The notes beneath the pieces were generated by a model. It worked only from the letters and a program-made list of their open reading frames with translations, was not told the DNA's origin and did not search any database. The position numbers and the translations under genes are program-made. Source: a virus. Taken from it: 25,065 nt of DNA. How positions within the stretch are numbered: position 1 is the first letter of the stretch; each line of letters opens with the position of its first letter. The DNA lies in IMG/VR virus record IMGVR_UViG_3300035670_001173, positions 1-25,065 of that record, one strand, 5' to 3'. Shown here piece by piece: positions 7,801 to 15,425 of the stretch.

Positions 7801-10800
7801 GGTGCAAGAAAAGCAATTAGGCCAGGGTCTCCATCTAGAGCCGCCGTAGAACAATTCGACCCTCTAGGATTTTCTTTAGGTCAGGGGGCAATTGCTGGAC
7901 TAACAAAAGGTTATAAATCTGCAGTTGCAGGAAAACAAATTTTTTCTGGTCCAGTAGGAGGAACTGGAATTGAATCTATCTCTAATGCTCAGAAGATAGT
8001 GCAAGCAGATCGGGCCATTATAAAACTAAAGGATATGCAACTCAAGCATACTGCTGATCGTGTAAGAGCAGAAGTTGAATTAGTGGCTCTATCTAGAAGA
8101 TATGCAAGCGGAGAAATTAATCTAATCCAGTTCCTTGAGCAAAAGAGACAAATTGAGTTACAACAAAAAGATGCCGCTGAAAAAGAACTAAGAATTCAAA
8201 ATCTTATTAATCAAAAGAAACAAGCAATTGCCGATGCAGATCAAGCGCAACTTAGGGCCGAACAGGAAGAGGCTAAGGCTGCAGCGCGTCGTGCCGCAGC
8301 AGCGGCTTCACCTATGTTTGGTATGGGTATGGCTGGATCTATGGGGTATTTCCGTGGAGGAGCATCTCCATATGCTATTTCAACAGCAAGGCCATCTAGA
8401 TTTGGAAATATGACTCTAGAGGAAAGAAAACAACTTGCTGCAGCCAGAAGAGAATATTATTTATTGCAAAGAGGTGCATCAACAGGAACTGGGCCAAATG
8501 TTGCAATTGCAGGGGCAAGAGATCAGGCTCAGGGCGGAATGCGTGGAATGGGCGCAATGAATGCTGTTTTTGCCCTATCCATGGTTACCTCCAGTTTGTC
8601 TATGATGAGTGGGGCATCACAAGAGGCAGCCGCCAAATTGAGTTTATTTACAACAGCATTAATGATGGCTTCATCAGTAATGATGATGAGGGGCAGTATG
8701 GGCGGAGGAATGACCTCCAACTTCCTAGGAATGGGATCTCTTGCAAATCAAGCGGGTGCCGCCAATTTAAGAAGGGGTGGAATGGCTGGTGCAACTGCTG
8801 CCCAGGCTGGTCAATTAAGAGCCCTTGGATACGGGAAAGAACTTGGTAAATTAAGTGGGGCCTTAAGTGTATTAAGCGGACCAGTTGGTATTGCGGCAGC
8901 AGCGGCTGTAACTGGCGTAGCAGGAGCATACCTTCTTGTTCAAAATGCAGCAGATGAAGCGCGACGTAGATCTGTTGCAGCGTTTGAAGATCCAGTTAAA
9001 TCGGCAGAGTATTTTGGTGAAACTGTTGCAGATGTAAATCAACAGATGAAAGATCTAAACGCGAACATGACAGAAGAGCAGGTTGAAGGAATAGATCAGG
9101 CCCTGCGGGATGCAGTTAAAACCGACTACGCTGATTTAATTGAAAAAATTAGATACGGAAGTGCTCGGGCTGGGGCAAGAGAACTTTCGCTAGTATTTAA
9201 TAAAATGATTGCATCGGGAATGTCTGAAGAAAATGCTGTGGCAGCAGTTAAAGCAATTGCAATAGAATCTGGTCAGGCTGGCGGAGCGGCATTTGCAGAA
9301 GCGTATACGAATGGATTGCTTAAGGCTAAAACTCCACAAGATGTTGCCAATAATTTAGCAGCACAGTTTGACCCAGAACTAATGACCAGGAATGCAGAAG
9401 AAATTCAAAAGGCAATTGAGAGTTTTGATCTAGGGCCCATGGCAGATATGGCTGGCAATACGGCAGAATTATTAGATAATACTTTTGGTGACATACTTTT
9501 GGGTGTAAATAGTTTTGCATCCAATATTAATCTTTCAATGCAAGGTTTAAGGTTTGTTAAAAATTTCTTGCCAGAAGGTGCTAGAGATAATGCATTTGTA
9601 ACAGCGTTTGATCAATTATTTAATAAAGATGAGGCTGCCGCAACAATAGATGTAGCCGCTAATTATTCTAGGGGCATGGAACAATTAATGGCTAATTTAG
9701 CAGAAAACATGGATGTTTCATCCAATCAAATAATCGGTGTGGTAGAAACATTATTCTCTACTTTCAAGGAGGCCCCGACTGAAAGCATGGCGGCTTTTGA
9801 TAAGATCGCAGAAACAGCCCTGGCCTTTGATAATGTAGAATTTGACCCCGTTCCTATGCAAGATTTTCTCAATACTTTAGATCCACTTGCAGCAATAACC
9901 CTGTCTCCACTAATTCAAGATAATGAAGAACTTGCCCTACAAATCATGAAAGCCGTTGCTGCAGGAATGAGTCTTCAAGAAATTTTAGATGCTATTGCTG
10001 GAGAAAGATTAGATATAGAAATAGACATTAAAGTAAGAACTCAAGAACTAGAAGTTGCTCTTAATGAATTAAAGACTAACTATTCTGATGCTGTAAGTGG
10101 TGCTCTAGGTGATGATGTGGAGGCGCTAGATAAAAGAATTTCTAATCTTACTGACAGAATTGAAGATCTAAATAAGAAAAAAGAGAAGAGCCTTGAAAAA
10201 ATGCAAGAAGGTTTCGACGCAGAACAAAAAATGCGTGAGGACTCTGTTGAAGGCCTAGAAGATGAATTAGATGAAAAAAGAGAATTATTCGATGAAGAAA
10301 TGGATGCTCTAGATAAAAGACAAGAAAAGGTTGAAGAATCCGCCGACGCCTACATTGAGTCCTTAGAAAAAACTCAAAAGTCTGAATCATTCTATTCACA
10401 GCAAAGAAAAACTGCCTTTAGCGCTCTAGAAAAACTTGCGTCTGGAGATATTTTTGGATTCTTGCAAGAACGTGAACAAATGTCCTCAGATGCTCAAGAA
10501 TTCTCTTATGATCAGATGATTTCTGACATTGAGGAAAGAAGAGATTTTGAGTTAGATGTTATTGATGAAATTCGTGAAAAAAGACAAGAAGAGCAAGATG
10601 AATACGAAAAAAATATGCAAGATAAGATAGATAGTATTAGAGACCTCATGGAGATAGAGCAAGAAGCACATGAACAAGCGATGGAAGATGAAGAAAAAAG
10701 ATTTAATACAAAGATTAGAAATACCAAAGAAGAGTTAAGAGAAAAAAGAACTCAGCGTGAAGAGTTACAGGACATAATAGATGATGCTACAAATGGAGAA

Positions 10801-13800
10801 ATTACTAGCGCCCAAGAATTAGCACGCAGACTTCCCCCAGAACAAGCAAAGCAGTATATCCAAAAACAAAAAGAAATTATTAAGAATGTGTTCTTACTAG
10901 AGTATCAAAAAGATCTAGAAGAAGGCGGTACCCCAGAATCTGCAAAGGCAAGAGCGGCTAGAGTGGCTATGCCATTATATAATATGCTATCTGGGGCAAG
11001 AGATCAAGGAGCACTTTCTGCAGATCAACTTATTTCTCAACTATCGATAACTGGAACAGATCTTACTGGACAATATTATGGATCTACTACTGGAGGCAAT
11101 ACTGGAAGAAATACTCCTAGAACAACCTCGTCAGGAACCTCTGGTCCTGGATTTGATGTTACTAGATATGATAGAAACTATCCTCAAACAAGAGTCGGCT
11201 CTGATGGAATTACATATATTTGGAACGGTAATAGATATGTACCACAGTATGCAAATGGAGGAAAAGTAACTGGTCCTGGAGGACCCAAGTCTGATGTCAT
11301 TCCCGCATATCTTTCTAATGGTGAATATGTAATTCAAGCCTCTAGTGTAAGTAAGTACGGCAAGGATATGATGGATAATATTAATGCCGGAAAGTTTGCG
11401 GGTGGTGGACCAATATCAACTTCTACCGCCGCCGCTCAAGCCAAGTCAACATATCGTGGGGCTCTTCCAGGCCCAATGATGTTATATGCAGGAGGATATA
11501 TTTCTGCTGACCGCGCTGAAACGGCGGCTAGTAATAATAGATATGCTAAAGCCAAAACACAATATTCTGGTGGCACCCCGACATATTCTGGCGGATATAC
11601 AAATGCTAATTCTCAGGCCTACTCCAATATCTACGGGCAGCCTAAACGTAAACTTAGGCCAGAGAGAAACCCATATACTCGCGGAGGATACATGCGTCCC
11701 ACCGGAAGTAGTGCGGGGTCTGGATTCTCTCTTATGTATAAAGGAATATCTGGGGCAATAGAAAAAGATGGTCTTTGGTCTACACTAGGATCTATGGCAT
11801 CAGCCATCGCTGCTGACCCCGCCTCATTAATTCCATTCTACGGAATGTCAAGTATTGATACATCAACTCAAGAAGGTAGAGACATGCTTTCTGCCGCCGC
11901 GCTAATGGAAATTCTTGGAGTTATTCCTGGGGTTGGTTTAGGATTCAAGGGTACTTCATTATTAGGAAGATCTGCAGCCAGAACTGCTGCTAAAACAGCA
12001 ATAACAGATATATCTACACCGATGCCATTCGGACTGCCTAGACAGGGACCTGCAGCCGCTGGACCATGGCTATATAGAAATCCCCCAACTCCATTTGGAC
12101 CTGGATCTAAACCATTAGACATTGTATTAGAATCAGATCCATTGCAGTTCTCATTAGGAATGGGGATACAGAGGAATGTTCCAGGACCAATAAGTGTTCC
12201 AAAAGCACAGGTTGGAAGAACTAAGAGTGCCAGAAGACAAAGACTTCTCGCTCCTGCTGGAGGAAAGCCAGACGCTCTAATTTTAGATTTTGTAAGAAGA
12301 TATGTTCCAGAAGAACAATTAGATGAGTATTTTGATATACCCGAGGGTGGTCAGGGAGGGGTAAGTCCTGGTGGATTCGTTGTAGGAAAAGACGGGGTAA
12401 GAAGATATATTAAGTCAAATTCATTAGGTAGTCCTGCAGCAACATATAGCGAGGCACTTGTTGCAAGAATTTATAAATCTCTTGGAATAGATATTCCAGA
12501 AGTAGATCTTTTAAATATTGGTCAAAAGCAAAGAATGTATGACCCAGGAAATGAAAGATACTACATCGATCCTAATTATTTTAGGCCAGAAGAACTTGTT
12601 CTAGCAAGCAAAATAATTCCAAACATTAAGGATGCTAATAAATTTTATGATGCACCAGGATTAGATAAACTTACAGCAAAACAAGCAAATACTAGTTTAG
12701 AGTCTGCTATGAGGATTGCCCTTTCTGAAGAAGGTGGTATTGGAAGGGCGGTAGATATTTGGCTTGGCCTCACAGATACAAAGTCCAGTAATTACGGAGT
12801 AAGGTTTGATCCTAATGCTCCTATTGGAACAAACTCTGTAATATCTCCAGTAAGAATAGATGTTGGAGGAAATGCGCTAGCAAATGCCTGGGGCAGCCCG
12901 GTACCATTTGATCCGTCAAGACCTTTAGGTGGAACAAGTCCAAGTCATGGGTTTGCTCCACTTAGTGGCCCACAAATGGTTGCACAAACAAACAAGTTAT
13001 GGAATATTATACAAAAAGATTTTGGCGGTGTAGGTGGAGTTGTAGACCCCATTACTGAAATGTTTGCTAGAACAGCCCCACTCTATAAACCAAGAGACCC
13101 TAATTTTATTAAAACTGTCCTAGAAGCAAGATTAGCCGCGCTACTGGATGATCCAAAACATTTCGGATATGCTTATGGCGGACTGGTTCAAAAATTTGCT
13201 GAAGGTGGATTAGTAGAATCAATCAATAAATTCTTCCCCAGCGGTGGCCATCAATTCTATTCCGGCTGGAATAAGTATAATTCGTGGTCTAAGGGAAAGC
13301 CTGGATTAATTATGATGCATCATACCGCACTACAGCCAGGAGTAAGCCAGCAGGCCGAACTTGATGCATTTGCAAAAGACTGGAAAGGAAAGCCAGTTGT
13401 TCAGTCTTGGATAGGTAAGGGCGGTGTGGCACATACCTTGGCCGCTGGAAATACTGGATATGGCGCAGGCGATGGAACCACTAAATATATGAAGGGGGAA
13501 ACCGCTGCTGCTAAGGAAATTATAGATGTTGCAGGTCATCCAAATTCAGTTTCTTGGCAAATGGAAGTATCATCTGCTGGAAAAACTCAAGACTTTACTT
13601 CTGGACAGTTTGACGCAATAGCAAGAATGACTGCGGCAATTAGAGATTGGGCAGGCTGGCCAGGATTTGAAGGAAGAATAATTAATCATAAAGACTGGGC
13701 AGGGTATAGAACTGATGGAACAGCAAGAAATGATACATTATACCCAATATCTACATTTGTCAATAATGCTAATAAAATTTGGGAAGAAAATGGAGGGTCT

Positions 13801-14886
13801 ACTTCTGGAGAAAATGGTGGATCAAATTCTAATGGAAATAAAGGTGGCAAGGGGGCAGGCGGAAAAAATAACAAGGGAATAGAAGAAACTTTAGCCAAAC
13901 CACTAAGAGGTTTATACGGCCCATTATCTTTACTCTCAGATAGTATCTCAAAAGGTAAAGAAGGTGGTGGTAAAACAAAGCCCTCCCCAGACGGAACTTA
14001 CGAAACTCCTCAAGGAAACAATCCAGATGGAGTCCTCGCCGTTGAATTTGCTAAGAAGCAATTAGGTGAACCTTATGTTTATAATGGTGATGGTCCAGAT
14101 CAATGGGACTGTTCTGGATTAACCGCTGCTGCATATAATGTTGGCGTGCCAGATGGTTATAAAAAATATAGTTTAATATCTTATTCTACAGACCAGGCAA
14201 ATAGACTAAATATTGTTTCCAGAAGAGTATCTGGGACACCTGGGGATGGCAGCGCTCCAGAAATTCCAAATAATTTTGGAATTGGAGATATTCTTTACTT
14301 TACAAATACTGGCCTGGGGGCATCTGGAAAACATGTTTCTATGTATGCTGGAAATGGGCAAATTATCGAGGCTGGCGATCCAGTACAAATTAATCCATTA
14401 AATAGTTTATGGAATAGAAAATACTTCACTTTTGGAGGACCACCAATACCAAAATATGCAGCAGGAGGATTTATTTCTGGACCAGGAGGCCCCAGATCTG
14501 ATATGATTCCAGCAATGCTTTCAAATGGTGAATATGTTGTTAAGGCCTCTTCTGTTGCTAAATACGGTAAAGGATTTATGGATCAAATTAATTCCGGCTC
14601 ACTTAATCCATCTCAGGGTTCATCAATTCAGCCAGCCCGATTTGCAAGTGGCGGAATGGTTGGTTCTGCTCCAATGCCAGCATTCAGTATGCCAGAAATG
14701 GCTGATACATCTGTTGGTGTAAATAATACAACCTATGGTGGCAATTCATCTTCTACAAGAAATAGTACTAAGGTCAAGGTTGTTATTAATGGCGCTGGCG
14801 GTAAGGGTGCTAATGCAATTGCTAATAAAGTTGTTAGTATGATTAACTCTGCAAACAACAGAAGAAATCATAGTAGGAGCATCTAG
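4834..14886 (+). CDS. Giant tape measure protein with kinase-like, amidase and NlpC/P60 domains
   Basis: At 3350 residues this fixes tail length. The TTG start is supported by GGAGGG eight bases upstream. Visible order: N-terminal amphipathic helices (1-55); TP901-type tape measure core (~160-400); hydrophobic helices (536-580); SDxIPA-like module copy 1 (666-711); a PGSPSR motif (997-1002), common in tape measures; hydrophobic helices (1242-1290 and 1345-1380); a highly charged coiled coil (~1760-1985); module copy 2 (2140-2192); pre-toxin-like hydrophobic segment (2303-2393); kinase-like domain (2478-2783); Amidase_2-like domain (2800-2990); Gly/Asn-rich linker; NlpC/P60 domain (3063-3205); module copy 3 (3209-3255). 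At 0.15 nm per residue the full chain would span ~500 nm, less if the C-terminal third is globular. The stop overlaps the next GTG. Core identity is secure; the kinase-like reading is inference. Confidence 0.95.
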   Translation: MANIHSTITYNANLSAAQAQIKALTAQIGTLTAAFNTLDKSALTAQRSLAATFAAGVGQTGGFTTSTVKATSAVETFGKQLAANRLTMREYFREAITGYTRQNSMMRRLAEQQVRYQQSIAVPVGGGQAMMMTPQSINLASNAAALASQRFAVFNQLMNSGATAMLNWGKNTQWAGRQLMVGFTVPLMLFTAVASKQFRELDKELTRFQKVYGADLGNAISDSTERMREQVKQLAYDISSTYGVAAKDTAALAADIAATGREGEELISSVQQTTRLAVLGEVDRQEAMKATLSLQSAFRMNTNELAESINFLNAVENQTSATLEDLATAIPKVGPVVRSLGGDVKDLATLLVAMREGGIPAAEAANALKSGLSALINPTKQASDVARQFGIDLVGIVEANKGQLMPTIYAMQEALGGLDSFGRSRVIEQIFGRYQFARITALFDNIGRAGSQTQSVVELASKSSAELAKVANDELRTLTESTAMRFQRTMEDLKNAIMPIGQTLTETLIPIFEFIGSGMKTLTSFFQSLPGPVKDFAKYGVAIAALAGPIIMMVGLFGNLIANGIKFGMMMTRLGARIAGVRIEKFELLNQDVMAAKLGVDGLTKSFDTQEVALRRLTGVLSSYEQSLRRLTTANPALFIPGALPAARGQVPIRRQAGSTRPEFVPGSGRGDKIPAMLEPGEFIVNRSATEKYAPVLMAMNRGNLPGFQEGGSPDNRHRQAALKSDVFVLRGLGANISNPAGLAGIMSISAKSIADVSTLYVKEIAAAAGTTVSAINREVSAWKQQNAPLLKQFNKDLAVAIRTNNLPMQQELIRKINDKFIADMRASGGPVSQFAAQAKIMFPELAQDLLQTQSIIEKTKLNLNNAEDATEFYAKNMEKTALLSRMATPGPYKAPAVAAAGVLPMLSGATPAAYMSKYGIPAQFLDPRIRGTGGEASSYGIRSAAGRLALLRAGSSAEHVSKTVVQIETYGEQVAERLTKAMADGQAKGARKAIRPGSPSRAAVEQFDPLGFSLGQGAIAGLTKGYKSAVAGKQIFSGPVGGTGIESISNAQKIVQADRAIIKLKDMQLKHTADRVRAEVELVALSRRYASGEINLIQFLEQKRQIELQQKDAAEKELRIQNLINQKKQAIADADQAQLRAEQEEAKAAARRAAAAASPMFGMGMAGSMGYFRGGASPYAISTARPSRFGNMTLEERKQLAAARREYYLLQRGASTGTGPNVAIAGARDQAQGGMRGMGAMNAVFALSMVTSSLSMMSGASQEAAAKLSLFTTALMMASSVMMMRGSMGGGMTSNFLGMGSLANQAGAANLRRGGMAGATAAQAGQLRALGYGKELGKLSGALSVLSGPVGIAAAAAVTGVAGAYLLVQNAADEARRRSVAAFEDPVKSAEYFGETVADVNQQMKDLNANMTEEQVEGIDQALRDAVKTDYADLIEKIRYGSARAGARELSLVFNKMIASGMSEENAVAAVKAIAIESGQAGGAAFAEAYTNGLLKAKTPQDVANNLAAQFDPELMTRNAEEIQKAIESFDLGPMADMAGNTAELLDNTFGDILLGVNSFASNINLSMQGLRFVKNFLPEGARDNAFVTAFDQLFNKDEAAATIDVAANYSRGMEQLMANLAENMDVSSNQIIGVVETLFSTFKEAPTESMAAFDKIAETALAFDNVEFDPVPMQDFLNTLDPLAAITLSPLIQDNEELALQIMKAVAAGMSLQEILDAIAGERLDIEIDIKVRTQELEVALNELKTNYSDAVSGALGDDVEALDKRISNLTDRIEDLNKKKEKSLEKMQEGFDAEQKMREDSVEGLEDELDEKRELFDEEMDALDKRQEKVEESADAYIESLEKTQKSESFYSQQRKTAFSALEKLASGDIFGFLQEREQMSSDAQEFSYDQMISDIEERRDFELDVIDEIREKRQEEQDEYEKNMQDKIDSIRDLMEIEQEAHEQAMEDEEKRFNTKIRNTKEELREKRTQREELQDIIDDATNGEITSAQELARRLPPEQAKQYIQKQKEIIKNVFLLEYQKDLEEGGTPESAKARAARVAMPLYNMLSGARDQGALSADQLISQLSITGTDLTGQYYGSTTGGNTGRNTPRTTSSGTSGPGFDVTRYDRNYPQTRVGSDGITYIWNGNRYVPQYANGGKVTGPGGPKSDVIPAYLSNGEYVIQASSVSKYGKDMMDNINAGKFAGGGPISTSTAAAQAKSTYRGALPGPMMLYAGGYISADRAETAASNNRYAKAKTQYSGGTPTYSGGYTNANSQAYSNIYGQPKRKLRPERNPYTRGGYMRPTGSSAGSGFSLMYKGISGAIEKDGLWSTLGSMASAIAADPASLIPFYGMSSIDTSTQEGRDMLSAAALMEILGVIPGVGLGFKGTSLLGRSAARTAAKTAITDISTPMPFGLPRQGPAAAGPWLYRNPPTPFGPGSKPLDIVLESDPLQFSLGMGIQRNVPGPISVPKAQVGRTKSARRQRLLAPAGGKPDALILDFVRRYVPEEQLDEYFDIPEGGQGGVSPGGFVVGKDGVRRYIKSNSLGSPAATYSEALVARIYKSLGIDIPEVDLLNIGQKQRMYDPGNERYYIDPNYFRPEELVLASKIIPNIKDANKFYDAPGLDKLTAKQANTSLESAMRIALSEEGGIGRAVDIWLGLTDTKSSNYGVRFDPNAPIGTNSVISPVRIDVGGNALANAWGSPVPFDPSRPLGGTSPSHGFAPLSGPQMVAQTNKLWNIIQKDFGGVGGVVDPITEMFARTAPLYKPRDPNFIKTVLEARLAALLDDPKHFGYAYGGLVQKFAEGGLVESINKFFPSGGHQFYSGWNKYNSWSKGKPGLIMMHHTALQPGVSQQAELDAFAKDWKGKPVVQSWIGKGGVAHTLAAGNTGYGAGDGTTKYMKGETAAAKEIIDVAGHPNSVSWQMEVSSAGKTQDFTSGQFDAIARMTAAIRDWAGWPGFEGRIINHKDWAGYRTDGTARNDTLYPISTFVNNANKIWEENGGSTSGENGGSNSNGNKGGKGAGGKNNKGIEETLAKPLRGLYGPLSLLSDSISKGKEGGGKTKPSPDGTYETPQGNNPDGVLAVEFAKKQLGEPYVYNGDGPDQWDCSGLTAAAYNVGVPDGYKKYSLISYSTDQANRLNIVSRRVSGTPGDGSAPEIPNNFGIGDILYFTNTGLGASGKHVSMYAGNGQIIEAGDPVQINPLNSLWNRKYFTFGGPPIPKYAAGGFISGPGGPRSDMIPAMLSNGEYVVKASSVAKYGKGFMDQINSGSLNPSQGSSIQPARFASGGMVGSAPMPAFSMPEMADTSVGVNNTTYGGNSSSTRNSTKVKVVINGAGGKGANAIANKVVSMINSANNRRNHSRSI
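6829..6966 (+). repeat. Module copy 1 in the tape measure protein (residues 666-711)
   Basis: The encoded segment has GRGDKIPAMLEPGEFIVN, then a helix with EKYAPVLMAMNRG, then a GG turn. It is the most diverged of three copies: IPAML and GE(F/Y)(I/V)V are kept but the GPGGP lead is reduced to PGSGRGD. The same module recurs at 11251 and 14458. It follows an arginine/proline linker, so it probably marks a domain border. Confidence 0.7.
11251..11409 (+). repeat. Module copy 2 in the tape measure protein (residues 2140-2192)
   Basis: The segment contains GPGGPKSDVIPAYLSNGEYV, then an ASSVSKYGK helix and a NINAGKFAGGG end. It matches copy 3 nearly residue for residue, while the DNA differs at many third positions, so the duplication is old and kept by selection. 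It starts the C-terminal cassette holding the pre-toxin-like, kinase-like and hydrolase domains. Confidence 0.8.
11740..12012 (+). other. Hydrophobic, pre-toxin-like segment of the tape measure protein (residues 2303-2393)
   Basis: The encoded stretch contains DPASLIPFYG (ending at G2337), a short acidic/Thr turn with STQEGRD, and a hydrophobic helix leading to LGVIPGVGLGFKG (2361-2373), followed by an Ala-rich basic helix. The pattern IPxxG, polar turn, helix, IPGxGxxxKG resembles the hydrophobic pre-toxin region found just before the effector domain in bacterial polymorphic toxins. That resemblance is from memory of the pattern, not from a search. It could equally be a membrane-inserting segment of an ordinary tape measure. 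Confidence 0.45.
12265..13182 (+). other. Atypical kinase-like domain inside the tape measure protein (residues 2478-2783)
   Basis: The order of motifs matches atypical kinases (HipA, PI3/PI4-kinase type and their phage relatives). A glycine loop GGFVVGKDG (2513-2521) is followed by the strand RRYIK with K2527 as the candidate ATP-binding lysine. E2540 in TYSEALVARIYKSLGIDIPE is the candidate partner glutamate. A hinge-like ELVLASKIIPN follows. D2648 and N2653 in LTDTKSSNYGV give the D-x4-N catalytic-loop spacing, and D2676 in RIDVGGN is the candidate metal-binding aspartate (compare HIDFG in PI-kinases). No fold search was possible; all the key residues being present in the right order suggests the domain may be active. 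Confidence 0.6.
13210..13791 (+). other. N-acetylmuramoyl-L-alanine amidase (Amidase_2-type) domain of the tape measure protein
   Basis: Residues ~2793-2986 carry the landmarks of the T7-lysozyme/PGRP zinc amidase fold. GLIMMHHTA holds H2829/H2830, one of which is the first zinc ligand. VAHTLAAGNTGYGAGDG is the active-site loop. VSWQMEVSSAG is the strand that usually reads siGiE. RIINHKDWAGYR holds H2952, the second ligand, and TARNDT holds D2967, a likely third ligand in place of the usual Cys/Asp of KxDPG. It would cut the bond between muramic acid and the stem peptide. Position in the tape measure fits a hydrolase used during wall penetration. Confidence 0.8.
14020..14448 (+). other. NlpC/P60 cysteine peptidase domain of the tape measure protein
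   Basis: Residues ~3063-3205 match NlpC/P60. A helix with VLAVEFAKKQLGEPYVYNG leads to WDCSGLT with the catalytic C3093. Later FGIGDILYF comes, then GKHVSMYAGNG with the catalytic H3167, and the following strand IIEAGD has E3179 where many family members have a third polar residue (His, Asn or Gln). The family cuts D-gamma-glutamyl-diamino acid links in the peptidoglycan stem peptide. It is separated from the upstream amidase by a Gly/Asn/Lys-rich linker. Confidence 0.85.
14458..14598 (+). repeat. Module copy 3 in the tape measure protein (residues 3209-3255)
   Basis: The segment contains GPGGPRSDMIPAMLSNGEYV, then KASSVAKYGKGFMDQINSG. It is the partner of copy 2, with only conservative changes. 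It follows the NlpC/P60 domain directly and is followed by a polar C-terminal tail of ~95 residues. The two copies thus enclose the whole enzyme-bearing part of the protein. Confidence 0.8.
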
Positions 14887-15425
14887 TGTCTACCACAACA
14901 TTACAAAGAATATGGACCCGCCCAGCATTAATGATATTTTCAGAAAATGCTCCTGTAGCAGTTAATGCCGCTGCTGGTCAATGGAATTTAGGAACCGCAG
15001 ATACAGACTTTTTATATCTAACTGATGATAGTAGATCAGAGTTACAGATAGCAATAGAGAGAATAGAGTATAAAAAAAGAATGATCAATGGAAGAATGAG
15101 ATCTTATCATGTGGCGGATAAGAAAACATTCTCAGTATCTTGGCGAGACTTACCTTCTGCCCGCGCAGAATTATCAGAGACAAGATTCGGCGGAACTACA
15201 ACAGGATGGGCCTCATCTCAGCAGATGCTTGATTGGCATAAAGATCATACGGAAAGTTTCTATCTCACTTTGATTTACGACACACCAGAGGCAGCAGCAG
15301 AAATTCCTCTAAGGTATTCACTAGAATCATACAATGTGTTTTTTGAAGATTTTAGTTATGTCGTTACAAAGCGAGGGCCGACGCACGATTTGTGGGATAT
15401 CTCCATGACTTTGGTGGAGGTGTAG
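14886..15425 (+). CDS. Distal tail / minor tail protein, probable
   Basis: This 179-residue beta-rich protein starts at a GTG that overlaps the tape measure stop (TAGTG), with AGGAG six bases upstream. Its strands resemble the tube-like fold of distal tail proteins: MIFSENAPVAVNAAAGQW, then IERIEYKKRMINGRMRSYHV, then KKTFSVSWRDLPS, and finally a strand DLWDISMTLVEV. First position after the tape measure and directly before a large hub gene is the usual place of the distal tail (Dit-like) protein, which joins tube to tip. Function is inferred from position and strand pattern. Confidence 0.55.
   Translation: MSTTTLQRIWTRPALMIFSENAPVAVNAAAGQWNLGTADTDFLYLTDDSRSELQIAIERIEYKKRMINGRMRSYHVADKKTFSVSWRDLPSARAELSETRFGGTTTGWASSQQMLDWHKDHTESFYLTLIYDTPEAAAEIPLRYSLESYNVFFEDFSYVVTKRGPTHDLWDISMTLVEV

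Noticed and set aside
11251-14598. Module copies as mobile element ends or CRISPR-like repeats
   Set aside because: The copies match at protein level, in frame, with many synonymous DNA differences and no inverted ends or regular spacing. They are protein modules.
15392-15424. Earlier GTG start for the large hub gene
   Set aside because: It would overlap the previous gene by 34 bases without a well-placed ribosome site. GTG 15425 makes the same TAGTG junction seen at two other places in this cluster.
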